A DNA stretch of 64,000 nucleotides. Source: Heliocidaris tuberculata (lineage: Eukaryota; Echinodermata; Echinoidea; Camarodonta; Echinometridae). This document shows positions 1-12,700 of this stretch, piece by piece (position 1 is the first letter of the stretch; each line of letters begins with the position of its first letter). A program made the translations under genes and the position numbers. The stretch spans positions 8,969,749-9,033,748 of the forward strand of contig CM046850.1 of assembly GCA_025618425.1 (NCBI GenBank), read 5' to 3'. The notes beneath the pieces are model-generated. The model did not search any database and was not told the origin of the DNA. It saw only the letters and a list, made by a program, of their open reading frames with translations.

Positions 1-130
1 TTTTTATCAATAACAAGTCACAATAATTGTTATAAGCTACTGAAATTCTTGAATCTGATTTGCTGAGAGGAAATTTGTCATAGAAATGTGGCAGTTGTTA
101 TTGATAACAAGTTTTATGAAACAGGGCCCA
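1..130 (-). mobile_element. MITE fragment, GGGCCC-ended palindromic family
   Basis: The sequence ending in AACAGGGCCCA at 130 is the reverse complement of most of the complete copy at 30411-30560, including the segment reading TTGTTATTGATAACAAG. Its other end is cut by the window edge. It is non-coding. Confidence 0.7.
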
Positions 131-701
131 GAAGTACTGGAAGCCATCTGTAAAAGATGAGGGAAGTTTACTGTGATTAGTGAATATTCAGTAGTATCAT
201 GCAGTCTCTGAAATGATAAATTGTAGGTGGTAGTAAACATGCCTTTCTATTCATATTTCATTTCTGAAAGCACCATATTTTTAAATGATTTTCATGGAAC
301 CTTTACCCAAGGGTGATGCTGTCAATGCCATGGAGTGAATAGGTGCCCCCAAATGTGATGACCTTTTTTCTTGTCTTGTCGGTAATTCCAGCGTGACAGA
401 CGGGACATCCACCCTTCACTTTTTGATGTTTTCGCCTGATATTTTGTATTTCCTTTAAAAATGATGCTTATGTTGATGTACAGTGTGATCTATGATATTT
501 GGTCCACAAAATAGGCACCTCCAAAATGTGATGATGATCTTTTTTCTTTTCTTGCCAGAGATATTTGGACTAGTGGCGTGATTTTCTGCTCAGCCCCTCC
601 CCCATTGAAAATACTTCCAGGTTCCCAGGATCTCCTCTGCTAATAAAGTTGAATATGATTTCATTAATATGAAATATGTTTGTTTCTTTCCATGTATCCA
701 G
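1..701. other. Intron of FNDC3
   Basis: No coding sequence is visible. Positions 1-130 are a fragment of a palindromic GGGCCC-ended MITE described separately. The rest is AT-rich intron. Confidence 0.6.
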
Positions 702-807
702 TGTTCGGAGGTGTTTAGTATAACAACGCTACCCATAGTACCTGGCCAGAGTCACACACCCAGAGTACATGGGAAACCTAAGGCTACTTCTGTTAATTTG
801 AGATGGG
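702..807 (+). CDS. FNDC3: FNDC3 exon a: end of one FN3, start of the next
   Basis: The acceptor follows a weak pyrimidine tract (AG at 700-701) and the donor is GTAAGT at 808. The reading frame gives SEVFSITT, the last strand of an FN3 domain, then a linker and GKPKATSVNLRW, the first strands of the next FN3 with its conserved Trp. The exon ends in phase 1 and joins the next exon to make a Gly codon. An intron of 3.2 kb follows. Confidence 0.88.
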
Positions 808-3800
808 GTAAGTTTTGATATCTATCAAACATGTTTCCACAGCAATCTTTTTTTTACAAATTGCACTTCATATATCATCCTTGATATTTAATTAAATTAC
901 TGAAAGACAAAATTAATACATAAAAAACCTGCATTTGCAATTACAGATGAGGTGATCTTGAAATTCTCCCCATTCATTTTTTAAACCAGCCACAACAGTT
1001 ACTGCTTTCCACAATGTACATGTATTTGGCAGCTTGCTTGATTTCTTTTACAACGAGAAAGGAGGATGCCTTTTCTCACTAACACACGTACCCCCAATTG
1101 CAGATATAGACAGGGCTAAGGGAGAATGAGAATATATTTAGAAATTACAAATGTTTTCAAAACAATTTGGATATTCATTTCAGATGAAGAGAAACCACAT
1201 CCTCTATGTACATGTACTTTCATTTTCAAAACATGGGAATATCCTTTGAGGTCTTCTTGTGTAATTGTTCCTATCTACAATTCAACTTCAAGTTGTTTAA
1301 ACTTGCCAGGTTAAAGGTCAATGGAAAATACCAAATATTTCCAAATCGGGGGAAATTCTTGAAAAAATTATTGCGTACAATATACAGGCCATCCTTTACT
1401 TGTTATCTTCAGTAGAGGTTTCTTTTGCACGTATTAAGTTTATTAAACGTTGATAGTACATGTAATTACATAGAAAGCTACGGGTATTTTAAATGAAGTT
1501 TTGATACAGAGTCATTATTCTCAGAGGCCTTTTTGTATGTGTTACTGTAAAAGAAACAGCTTGCTGGTATAATTGAAATCCAGATGTTTCTGTGTAAGAA
1601 GATATCTTTGTTAGCATAATTATTTGAGGAAATGAGGACACAAAGATTAGTAAGACCACAAATTATCTTTTTCCTGTGCTTTGCTGGAAAATGTGATATG
1701 TTAGAATATGATGGCAATGCATGATTTGGGATTCATGGAAAGTAAGAGGGCGATTTGATTCACTTAGGAAACATGTGGGTTGTCCATTGACATTTCTTTG
1801 TGTGAGTCATGTCAAGCTTGTTTTGCATTTAGTTCGGAGCATACCTGTTAACAAAGGGAGAGATATATATTGGGGGGGGGGGTTTAAAGAATGCTGATAT
1901 GAAGCTTCTTCCACATATGCCGCGGGTAAACCACCGTGGTAAACTGCTGGGGTAAAATAGAGCATAAAGTGCTTCACATTTCAGTTTATTATAAACATGC
2001 AGATAAAGGAGTACTGTAGTGCCTTCGTTGCTCGCAGCTACTCTTTTTCAATCAGGCCTGCCATTCATTTCCATAAATGGAAAAAAAGAATGCAGGATTT
2101 TCTGCATCATATGTGAACGAGCTTTAGGCTTACTACTGTGGTTGTAGCTGAAATATATTGGCTGGATTTAGAGTGACACCAATTTATTTCTCTCTGATTT
2201 GAGGTGTTATTAGTACAAATTTTGGGTAATGGAATGGAAAAGAAGGAGAAATACAGGAAGAATTAAGGAAGGAAAGAAGAGGGTAGGATTAATATAGACA
2301 TACATGTATTTCTGATGGTATTGCATCGGTAACGCCTTAGATTAAAGCAGAGGAGATTGATAGTTTGATATGTTACTGGTTTCAGATGTTATTGGTATAA
2401 CTACTGATTAATGAGGAGTGAGAGGACTGGGGGAGGAGGAATTGATGAAGAGAGTGATTAGATAATGAGGGATGATTAGATGCTTTTATTTGTTAAAGCT
2501 CATGTACAGTATTGGTAGAAAAAAGGAAGTTGGAAAGAAACATGTTAAATATAGTCTCATTTTGTTCTCCTTGTATCAAAATATGTCTGTAAGAGATCAT
2601 TTGGTATTCCATCTATGATTTCTGATGAATTTCAGTGTAAATATCTGTAAGGAATGCTTGATCACTGCCATTATGCTACATGTAGGACCCTTCCACCCCG
2701 ACGGCTCCCCGCACAGCAATCTTGGGGCTTCCCATAGAGACAGCGTGTGTGCACTGTGTGTAGCTACTCATCATTGGTTTTACACGTGTGTTTACAGTGT
2801 ATAGCACATGCTGCCTTTGTTGGGATTTTACGTGCCTGTCCCGGCACATAAATTAGTTTTTGCCTGTTATTTGTTTAATATTAAACTTTAGGAGGTGAAA
2901 CCTTCACAGTGTCTTAGTATTGCTAGTATCTTGCTATTTATCAACAAAAATTGAAGAAATCTGACGAACAGTTTTTGAGGGCTTACCAAAACTTTACTTG
3001 ACCTTTAATATAATAGATTAATATTATTAATGAGTAAAAACTGGAAATGGGAAAAGGACTACAAAATGAACAGAGGCGGAAGTATCACAAGATTTCATAC
3101 CAGTCTTGAATGTTGGAGTGAAGACCTAATATACTCTGGGAATGCTGTATTATTTTCAAGCCTGACTCATAACATTGACACTTAGTAAAGGATCAATTTA
3201 CTTTAGATATAGGAATGATATTTTATCACCAAGCTAAATATAATTAGAGCTTCTCGGAAATGGAAAAGTGTATGATATGGAAATTGAAAGCTAGATTTCA
3301 AAGATACATTAAATGTGGAATGAACTTGTTGGTATTGCAGTGATATTAATGTAATTTTAATTATGATTCATGAGATTCAAGTTTCAATTCTCTCAAAACA
3401 TGTGTGAAACTGGACTCATGTTTCAGTCACATGTTAGTAAGTAATTGATATTTTCCTTTTTGCAAGATTCTTTGCCTAGAAATTGATGAGATGATTTCAC
3501 ATTAGTAGGAAATTAGAGAAAGAGTTCAAAATTCAGATTCAGAATTCTAGTGTTTGTTTGATGTGCATGCAAATGATACACAGTCAGGAAAACTGCAAAT
3601 CATTCCTTTCCAGTAATTATCAGACATAAAAAATTAACCATTTCCCGCTATAAAAAGTGTGTAATTATTGTTTCAACATTATACCTTTTGCACTGAACAC
3701 ACCTAATCTTAAGGGGTTTTTTTTTTGGGGGGGGGGGTGGGTACTCTGCTGTTTTCCCTCTCATATTGTCAGAATGTAATTGAAGAAAAGTCAAACCTGT

Positions 3801-6800
3801 CTGATATAGTTACCGAAGTGAAACAGAAAAAATGGTTTCTGCAGTTAGTCGACTTTCTAGACAGATTTTTACAAAACACATTTCTCCCTGTAGCAAGGCA
3901 ATGTCTTGGATTACTATTGAAAGATGACCTTTATGGAGTGATGGCCTATGACTGGTTTAACTGTAATTTGAAAGTTCCTCTTAGTAGTTGTAGACAAAAA
4001 AATTGTATTTGTTGGGCAGTGGTTTATAGTTCATTTTCTGTTTCTGTGCAGGTATGCCTGATTACAATGGAGGTGCTCCCATCACCGAGTTCTCCGTCGA
4101 AATGACAGCAGCTGATAACGTTACTAGCGAGGTCCACCGGGCACCTGCGGACATCACCGAGTGTCCGGTGAGCGGCCTGCTCCCAGGAAGGACGTACGAC
4201 TTCAGGCTTAGGTCGTGTAACAAAATAGGGGTAAGTCAGGATGGAAGGGGAGAAATGGATTAGGGGTTTGAAGGTAATTGCCTCCAAAATGCTTTAAAGA
4301 ACCCCTGCAAAAAACTATTGCAGGGGCTTATATCAATGGTTGATGTGAGTAATATCACAGAATAAGATTGGTTTAAAAAAGTGCCGATGTAATTCATTCA
4401 GGACGAGAAATTTCAGGGGCTGAATTGATCATTTTTTCTCTTCAAATTTTGGATACTGGTATTTTTCTGTTATTGCTACAGTTTTGTGATATAAAGTTAT
4501 GTACATGTATCTTATAAGAACATGTACTGCCAGAATCTTTCTCTAAAAGTTAAAACATGCTAATTTTGTTGGGGAAGACAATGGTCTGAAACTTTACAAC
4601 AGTTTGCCAATTTTATGGATGTTACTGGATATTTTCTTTTGTAAATTCTTGACTTCAAACGCTACATGCTCGTGCATCTGGTTTTATGTTTTAGAGCTTT
4701 GAATCGAAAGTTATAGAGCCAAACCACAAATTGTAGATAATTATCCTGAAAGGGGTAACAGAGTTTCTTGCTATTCTGCAACCAGGAAATCAAAAATAGA
4801 TTATCCTGGCTAGTGGCTTTATGAAAAAAATCCTGAAAACGTGAAAATGTGACAATTAACCCAAAGGCAACAAAGAATGATGGAACATGCAGTTTCCTAG
4901 ATACCTTGCCATTTTGTCCCAGGGGGTTGGAGGTGGTTAAGATCTCCGGGTCCCTCCCACCCCCATTGCATTAGAGAGGTTTAATATCAAAATGACAATC
5001 TAGTGAGTATGGCTTATATTAATAGAATGTTGTCTGCAGGCTTCTAGGCAGGAAAATGTTAACCTGTGGTCTAAATTGAGTGAAAATGGCCTTGTGGCAT
5101 TCCGAGGAATGGTTTGGGAGGACCCAAAATATTTTTCACTTTGAAAAAATGCATAAGCAGATTATTTTGCTTGTCGTAACCCCTGTTGGGCAGAACTTGC
5201 CCTTGGTATTTTTTTCTGCTGAAGTCCCGCACTTCTGTATTAGCACCAATGGTTTTATGCACTGACAAGAACCCTGGTTGTCTTTGATTCCAAATGATTT
5301 TAAATTGCTACAGTTTGAACATTCTACTGTAATTGGGATTGTGCAATGCAATATTGTTGACTTGAGTAAGAATCTTCCCTGTACCTGCCTGTGAAGTTTT
5401 GTCCTTCCTTTCCATCAAAGAAACCGCAGCCCCTGTTTACCTGGCTGCTGGGGCAAGCTATCCCCCAACACCCTCGTCTGGAGGTCATGTCAATTTCCTG
5501 GCTCTTCTAGGGGGATTTCCCTCAACACCCCAGGGGAATTTCCCTCTACCCTCTGGGGAGTTTCCCCTACCCTCTGGGGAGTTTCCCCTTTCTCACCAGA
5601 GCTAAGCATGTATTTAGAATATGATTGAAGACAAGTCTCTTTGTGGGAACAGCTTGATGCGATTCAGCTTAAAAGCAGATGAGATAGTTACGTGATAGAC
5701 CACTGAAATCTACGGAAAATGTTACAAATGCTCACCTTGCCAAATAAGGGCCCACACCAACATAAAGCATGATGTCATTTTTCTGTCCGAGGAGACATAA
5801 TTAGATTTCCTTTCCTGTGAGCATTGAGACCTTTCAGCTGCAGTTGTGATTGGGTCCTTCATGTCTGTCACAGTCCTATTTCAACATTTAACATATACAT
5901 ATAATTATTGCTTTCTTGTACAAATCTGGAATATGTTATTAAAAAGAAGTGATGAGAATAAGCTTAGGCTTTAGATGGAAATTAGTGATGTAAGGTTTAC
6001 TTTAAGCCAGATGTGTCACCCAGATGTGTCACCCAGTTCATTAGAAATTATTCTGAATTAGCTTCTGAGTACATATATTCACAGTAATTTCAATTCTCCT
6101 TTCTAAGATTCTTCATAATGATAGTATTCTGTTTAAAAAAAAAAAAAATACTGAATTTCATATGATTAGTAATGTCTGGGTATAGACCTTGAACAATTCC
6201 ATCCCCAAAATGTGTTTCTATTTCTAATCAGGGTCACTCAGAGTTGGATTATAGATGAAGACAGAGAGGTGATCACATGACCAAATCTCATTTCGATGTC
6301 TCTTGCTCCTTTTTATTTCAGTACGGGCCCTACTCAGAACCTCTTCGGGTCAGTACGGGGGCGGGTCCACCCGACGCCCCTACCGAGCTGACAGCGTCCT
6401 GCGTCACCACCTCTGTTGTCCTCCTCAGCTGGAATAAACCCTGCTTCAACGGAGCGGACATCACGGAATATAGGGTGGAGAAGGCCTCCGAGAATGGCAC
6501 ATTCTCATTAGTAAGTTTGATGTCCAAAATAGGGCGTAAATCATATACACAGAAAAGGAAACGCATTCTGATATAGATAGCTAAGACACTTTCAGTCATT
6601 GTTTTATCTGAGGGAAAGGTTTTTCAAACTGGGATTCATGGTTAACTGAACAATACTAGCTCAAATGTTAAATCTGTACTAAGGTGTGCTCATATTTTGT
6701 CAAATAGGTCCTTCCAGAATGCAATCAGATAATAAACTTTTCATTGTAATGCTAAGAAGTCCAACCTAACAACCATTTCTGATCGCTCCCACAGGCATAC

Positions 6801-9794
6801 AGTGGCTCGGCCACCACTTGCGAAATCCGGGGTCTCCAACCCGCCACCTACTACTACCTGAGGGTCCAGGCTCTCAACGCAGCTGGCCATGGGCCCTTCA
6901 GCTCCGTGGCCACCTGTCAAACCCTCCCCTCCTCCCCAGAGGCTGTCCCCTCCTTGCGAGTGGTCTCTTCCACCTCAGACTCGCTGCTCATCCAGTGGAC
7001 GGAGCCCAGCGACTGCGGCTCGGAGATCATGGCCTACAACCTGGACATCGGCGAAGGCCAGCCCATCTTTGTGGAGGGCAACGTTACCCAGTACTGTGTA
7101 GACCAGTTAGAACCAGATACCAAATATAGGTGAGTGGTCTTTGAGCGAAACTAAGAAGAACAAATGATAAATCTTCTTTCTAATAAAGTAAACAATAATC
7201 ATTGCACTTGCAACTGCAGATATATTTTTCTTTAAAGGCATATGGTAGGCAGTTTCCATGTGCAGTAGGTCATAATTTGCTGACTCCAGACTTGGTGAAA
7301 AAGCACTGGAAATATTAATGGGCGTACAAGTCTAGGACGCAGCAAACCAGCTGTCCAGCCAAGAAATACCCCCTGGTCTCTCAAAAAAGTCTTCAGGTGA
7401 AGATAATGACTTTACCATATGGGGCAATGGGTGGAAAATGCAGAGCATTACATAAGGCCTGTTGGGTCATAAAACTATAGTCCACTCTGGGTGATTGACA
7501 ACACCTGTTGTTGGGTAAACACCCAAATGTTGTCAAATTCCCCATGAAAACCCAAGATTATGTGATTTTAAATGAGCAACTACAGTGAAAAAAAAAAATA
7601 CAAGGGGCATGGAGGGAAATCGCACCTTAAATGCTGTCTCCACCCCAGTAAAAAAGAAAAATGAAAAGGAGCCCTTATTCCCTTAGTTGGTTTCAATGCT
7701 TAAAATCACTGTAACAGAGTAAAACTGTGACTGAGTGGAATTTATCTGAAAAGTTGTCCTCAAATTAATATATGACTTTTCGCCCTGAATATTAATACCT
7801 CTCTTGCCAGGATACGAGTGCAAGCCCTAAACAGCATTGGTGAGGGTCCGTACAGCGCCGTACTGAAGGCCATCACTAGAGCCCTACCCCCCATCCCACC
7901 CAGGTTAGAATGTGTCTACTACAGCCACCAGTCACTCAAGCTCAAATGGGGCGATCAGAACCGGACGGTGGGAGACTCCAAGTCACTCAACTTCACCTTG
8001 GAAATGGAAGATAAACGGGGAAGGTAAGAGAGAGATGCAGTTCTTCTGAATTCTAACAATTATTCTTAGTTATCTAGGAACTTTATGAAGCTGTATGCAT
8101 GACTTAAGTTATTCAGGAAAATGCATCTTGATGAATTATCTCTACAGTTTCATGTAGTACCCTTCCTGTTGCGTTTGTATGTACAAGAATGACTATTTTC
8201 CTTTCAGGGTGATTCGTGAAATTGTTCCCATACGACATATTAATGTGATCTATTATTTTATAAAAAATAAGATGTCACTCAGTATGACCACTGACAAATC
8301 TCGCTTTCTTGTATCACTATACTTGTATAATGGCTACATACAATTTTCATCATCTAGAGTTCGTAGGCTAAAATTTTGTCCTCACATGGGTTCCATGAGG
8401 GCCCTATTCTATGCGAGTGCATACGAATGCATCAACTAGTCCACTCACAAGAAGCTTTTATATTCATTGAAAGTGTATTCAAACTTGCAATATCTCTTTG
8501 TAGATGTAATATTTGAAGCTCATATTTTTCATGTAGTATAGTGACATGGAACCTCTAACACACAGAGCAAAGTATTTTTGGGGTGATCGGTACCCTTTAA
8601 TGGCTTGTTGATTATGTAACTATGTAAAAACTTCTTGATTATTATTAACGCAGATTTGTAGTTGTCTACTCCGGTGTCAATGTCACTCAGAAGGTCACAA
8701 GGCTAAGTGAAAGCACTACCTACAAGTTTAGGATACTTGCCAGCAACGAGGCAGGAACAGGGCCCTACTCAGAAGATTTTGTCTTCGCAACGACGAAGGC
8801 TCCCCCTGTAACACTCAAAGGTAGGGTCAATAATAATGATGACGATGACGACAAACTATCTTTTAATGAAACGCTTTTGCAAGAAACAAAAGTGCACTGA
8901 TACAAAAAATACAAAGTATATACAGACGCACTAAAAAATGTTAAATATTTTGATAAAATGTAATAAGTTGATATTTTGAAATGATCAGGGTGAAGTCTTG
9001 TCGTGTTTTCATGTTTTCACTTTGTGTACCTATATCCCAGCTCCCACGATGGAGGTTGATCAGGATTCTTGCCAGATCTCCTGGGCCGAAGCTATCCTCC
9101 ACCAACAGGATGATCTCATGCACTACCAATGTCAGTACCAGAGGACCAGGGAAGGGGACGCCAGGGTGGTAAGTGTACCCCTCTTTATCTAGACTGGTAA
9201 AATAATCCTTACCAATGTCAAAACCAGAGGTTCAGGGAAGGGGAGGGTAGGATTAGGTAAGTGTATTCCTGTTCATCTTCCCTGGTAGAATAGAGGCAAG
9301 TCCAAGCTCTATGGATATTATGTGTCTCAAATGTTGCCAAGTATAGTGGAAAAATAAATCTAATTAATACTGAAAGTATGATTTTCTTTGATATTTGGTA
9401 ATCCCCATTGTTTAGGATACTTGTACAATTACTCCAGCAGATGAAATGATTTTCTTTCTGTTCATTTTTCTAGATCTACCGTGGTCCAGAGAAGAGCTTC
9501 AAGTTGGAGCACCTTGAGCTGAATGTGGAGCATCGGGTACGAGTATGTGCCATCAGGGTACCAGGTGATGGTTCCTCAGAGCTGACAGGGATCTACAGTC
9601 CCTGGGCTCCTTTCACCATCACCCCGCCAGCGGCAAAAGAGGAGGCGAACATGGCAGAGGGGGACGGGGAAGGACTGACGGACCTGGACTCCAAGCCGAT
9701 GGGAGACAGTCAACTGGCTATGATCATCGTGGCATGCTTCTGCGTAATAGCCATCTTAATTGCCGTCTTTCTTCAGTGGTATCTAGGCTCGTAA
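702..9794 (+). CDS. FNDC3: FNDC3-family gene, 3' portion (8 exons, spliced)
   Basis: Eight exons join without a frame break into 545 codons plus stop: 702-807, 4052-4230, 6322-6510, 6795-7129, 7811-8023, 8654-8820, 9041-9168 and 9474-9794. The product holds the last strand of one FN3 domain, five complete FN3 domains with the expected W, Y and GPYSE-type landmarks, and a hydrophobic C-terminal segment just before the stop. FN3 arrays ending in a tail anchor are the hallmark of FNDC3A/FNDC3B, membrane-anchored proteins of the secretory pathway and, in vertebrate testis, germ cell adhesion. FNDC3 proteins usually have nine FN3 domains, so the N-terminal half lies upstream of the window. Family is confident. 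The A versus B choice is not meaningful if the organism is an invertebrate with one copy. Confidence 0.93.
808..4051. other. FNDC3 intron with one MITE
   Basis: AT-rich intron. It contains a complete TTAA-flanked MITE at 2493-3008, a purine-rich stretch near 2230-2290 and a G run at 1872-1881. No other exon is recognisable. Confidence 0.6.
2493..3008 (-). mobile_element. TTAA MITE, family A (516 bp)
   Basis: It begins TTAAAGCTCATGTACAGTAT and ends with the inverted counterpart ACTTGACCTTTAA. It matches, in reverse complement and along its whole length, the copy at 39493-39994, and more loosely 22442-22795. TTAA at both ends suggests a piggyBac-type target duplication. There is no ORF. Confidence 0.8.
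4052..4230 (+). CDS. FNDC3: FNDC3 exon b: body of an FN3 domain
   Basis: The acceptor is TGTGCAG ending at 4051 and the donor is GTAAGT at 4231. It encodes YNGGAPITEFSVEM and LLPGRTYDFRLRSCNKIG, the C, C' and F strands of an FN3 domain. Both are characteristic of FNDC3 domains. GC content is visibly higher than in the flanking introns. Phase 0 at the 3' end. Confidence 0.95.
4231..6321. other. FNDC3 intron
   Basis: No exon is recognisable between the two flanking FN3 exons. A short imperfect tandem repeat built on CCCTCTGGGGAGTTTCCC lies at about 5520-5590. A direct repeat of CAGATGTGTCACC lies near 6006-6035. Confidence 0.55.
6322..6510 (+). CDS. FNDC3: FNDC3 exon c: FN3 junction
   Basis: The acceptor TTTATTTCAG ends at 6321 and the donor GTAAGT starts at 6511. 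It is exactly 63 codons and phase 0 at both ends. It encodes YGPYSEPLRVST (end of one FN3), a Pro-rich linker, and VVLLSWNKPCFNGADITEY (start of the next FN3). Confidence 0.95.
6795..7129 (+). CDS. FNDC3: FNDC3 exon d: end of FN3, most of the next FN3
   Basis: The acceptor CCCACAG ends at 6794 and the donor GTGAGT starts at 7130. The longest FNDC3 exon here encodes LQPATYYYLRVQALNAAG, a short linker, and an FN3 with LLIQWTEPSDCGSEIMAYNL and QLEPDTKYR. It ends in phase 2 within an Arg codon. Confidence 0.95.
7130..7810. other. FNDC3 intron
   Basis: AT-rich intron with no ORF of interest and no repeat I recognise. Confidence 0.5.
7811..8023 (+). CDS. FNDC3: FNDC3 exon e: FN3 junction
   Basis: The acceptor TTGCCAG ends at 7810 and the donor GTAAGA starts at 8024. 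It encodes IRVQALNSIGEGPYSAVL, a PPIPP linker, and LKLKWGDQ of the next FN3. It ends in phase 2. Confidence 0.95.
8024..8653. other. FNDC3 intron with a MITE fragment
   Basis: The 3' part (about 8435-8600) matches a family B MITE. The rest shows nothing recognisable. Confidence 0.55.
8435..8600 (-). mobile_element. TTAA MITE, family B, partial
   Basis: It ends GGTGATCGGTACCCTTTAA. Read in reverse complement it follows the left part of the complete copy at 16568-16919 (TTTGCTCTGT, then ATATGAGCTTCAAATAT, then AGATATTGC). The other end is missing or too diverged to place. Confidence 0.65.
8654..8820 (+). CDS. FNDC3: FNDC3 exon f: FN3 end
   Basis: The acceptor AACGCAG ends at 8653 and the donor GTAGGG starts at 8821. 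It encodes RLSESTTYKFRILASNEAG and GPYSEDF, the F and G strands of an FN3 domain. It ends in phase 1. Confidence 0.93.
9041..9168 (+). CDS. FNDC3: FNDC3 exon g: last FN3, first half
   Basis: The acceptor TATCCCAG ends at 9040 and the donor GTAAGT starts at 9169. It encodes CQISWAEAILHQQDDLMHYQ, the B-C strands of the final FN3. It ends in phase 0. Confidence 0.93.
9474..9794 (+). CDS. FNDC3: FNDC3 last exon: FN3 end and C-terminal membrane anchor
   Basis: The acceptor CATTTTTCTAG ends at 9473 and the TAA stop is at 9792-9794. The first part completes the last FN3 (LELNVEHRVRVCAIRV). An acidic Gly/Glu/Asp-rich spacer follows, then one strongly hydrophobic helix (LAMIIVACFCVIAILIAVFL) and a short tail, QWYLGS. 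This is a tail-anchor layout, so most of the protein would face the cytosol. That topology is inferred from the family layout. Confidence 0.95.
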   Translation: MYRGPEKSFKLEHLELNVEHRVRVCAIRVPGDGSSELTGIYSPWAPFTITPPAAKEEANMAEGDGEGLTDLDSKPMGDSQLAMIIVACFCVIAILIAVFLQWYLGS

Positions 9795-12700
9795 CGGACA
9801 TGGCGGGTGGAGTGCTGGACCAAGGCGGCGCCCTCTATGGCTGATCGAGGGCAGGGAAGATCCCTCTCCCCCCCTCATTATTCTTCTCCCAGGCTTTGCG
9901 GACTAGAATCTCTTGAGTTTGACCACTAGGAATTCATCTGGCCAAAAATCTCTCACAGCCTTCACAGAGGATAGTAACCAGTTAGCCTCAGTCTTCGCAT
10001 CGACTAAGATTCAGCCAATCCTTCTTCTGCAATCTAGAATTTGGGGAATCTGAAATGTTTGTCAGCTGCTTGTTAGTATCAGCCCTGTGACAAGGGTAAA
10101 TCAGATCATGCCAAATAGCTCTCTGACTTTGCAGGATCTAGATATTTCTTTTACTACCTATTGGTTTAAAACTTATCTACTTTCACAGAACCATCCAACC
10201 AGGGCCCAGTAAACATTAATTAAAGTTTAATGAAATATAGGATTCATACAAACAGATATCACGGGTTAACAAATACTTCCTCAAAAGCAAAGTCATTGCT
10301 TACAATGTCTGGTCACAAGATGTTAATGAACACACGATTGAAAAGACAGTGAAAGAACTTGGGGTTACTAAGTTTGACAATGAATTAAATTATATTCCAA
10401 TGATCACTGCCTAGATAACCATTGCAGCATTTACCAAGCATTCGTGGACCACATCACAGTCATCGTAGAGATTACATATTCTCATTTTTACTTCCATAGC
10501 TGTAGCATGTAAGTAGAACATATTACCTCTTATAACTTAATGTGTATGTTTTAACTGTCTTATATGTGTGATAAGTCATTTGTGCACCCGTGCAAGATAT
10601 ACACGTAGCCTCTTACATTCGTTCAGAGGTGAATTTCATCAGGATGAGGTGGCATTGTTTATTTATTTATTGTTTTGCCGCTTTCACCGCCCGCTTTCGA
10701 CAAGGGACTACAACAAGCCTAACAGAGGGCAAGGGGAGAAGTAGGTTCATTACACTTGGAGGAGTAATGGTTGTTTTTTCCACAGCAAAGGAAATACAAC
10801 TATATTCTTTCTGCAGAAAAAAAGTCATTCAATCTTTTGTAGAAACATCCTCTGGCTGAAGACGTACAAACTCTTCATCATTCATTGGTTTATGGGTGAT
10901 ACATAGTCGGCATGATATGAAATGCATTTGGAAATGTTGGAACGGCTGCCTGAAAAGGAGCAGGTAATAATTAGGTAACATGACTGAATTTTTATATTCA
11001 TATAACCCAGGGCAGTCTTAAATCTAAATGTTAATTTGCCAACATCAAACAAATTGTAGCCAGCAAGTTTTCCTGCAGGTTTTCACGCTGTGCTATGTCA
11101 AGGAAACTTTGACGAAAGATCTTTAAAAAAAACGAAAAAAAACAAAGCATCATGCTCATTCTCTGCAAGAGTTGCATAGATTTGAAAGGAATTCTTGATA
11201 ATTTCCTCGACCGAGAGTGTAGTGAATTGTAGATAAAGTCTTCAGGGTTACACCATGTATTCTTTCAAAGGATTTAAAGGGCCCTCAAAAGGGCTGGTAA
11301 GCTCCGCTAAGACCGCTCATTTTTTACTAGCGGCCACCGGAATTGCTGGTGAATTTTAGTCTACTAAATCTACAATTCATTTTCTCCACCATGAAAAGTA
11401 TCGCTGATACTTCACTAAACGAGAGTGTGGCGCAGACATATTCAAGAAAAAAAAAAGAAAAAAGGAAAAGAGAAATTGGATGCAGAAAAAGGGAGTTGAC
11501 ATTGATCACCTTGCATGTATTGTTTCATAATGTCTCAGTATTAGGGTAGACAGGTGTTACTGGCAGAAATGCATGGGAACAGATTCAAATACAAAGTGTT
11601 ATGTATGGACCTGAATTCATAAAATAACGGTTAATTTGCAGGGTTCGTAGGGATGTTTTGATTCAGCATATTCAGTCCATTGAGTTCAGGAGAACTGATA
11701 GAATGTTGTAGAATCCATGCCTATGTTTAAGAATACAAATATTATTGGGAAGAGATTGAGAGACGGGGGAAAAGAAACAGAAATAGAAGATGGGAATGAG
11801 TGGTGTTTTTGGTTTCTGAGGCTGAAGTTATTGAGACAAAAGAGAGAAATATGTAAAAGTTAGGGAACAGTAGAGATTACAAGGAAATCTAAGCTATCTG
11901 ATGGGTATCCAACTCATGAAATTTAGCAAAGTGAAGTGAAATCTGGCAGGAAATCCATAATACCTTGCAGTTTTTCTCTGCATTCTCTTCTTGTTTATAA
12001 ACAGACAAATTCATCGTGGGCATTGCCAAATTTAAAGAAATTAACTATATTCTAGCAGGATATTCAAACCAAAGTGCATATAAAATGAATTTAAGAGTAG
12101 ATTTTTATTTTAGTAAGATTTTGCATAGAATAACTCATTAGAAACTCTATTTGTCAAATGGTTAGATTATATATATAGTATTTCAACTCATTCAATAAAT
12201 AGATTTATCAGGTATGTATTTATTTTATGTGTCGGTAAACCGTTTGTTCCCGTGTTTATGAAGATTTTTGTCTGGCAAACCGTCACAAAATATTATACGA
12301 TTTGAACGGTACGTCTGAATTGAAATAATAACTAAAGTGAATTGTAAACTAGCATTAATACAGGCCAATGAATTTTTTGAGAGGAAATTTCTCACAGACT
12401 ACAACATCAAATCACAATGTAAATGAAATTGAATAATCTGAATTTGCAATTCATATTGAATGCTCAATGACAATGTTGCGTTCAAAGTGCTTAGAAAAAA
12501 TTTACTCGGCATTAGTTTGTACCGCCCATCCCTATTTTGTGAAGGGGCTGTTTTGTGCTCTGTTTAAAGAGCTATTTGAAAATTACTGTTATATCAGAGG
12601 CTAGTAATCAAGAAAAGGAAGGCATGTTGCCAATGCTAGCGCAAAAAAGACCATTCATGCTCGGTACTTCTGCATTAATGCCTTTTTGCAGTTACAGTAA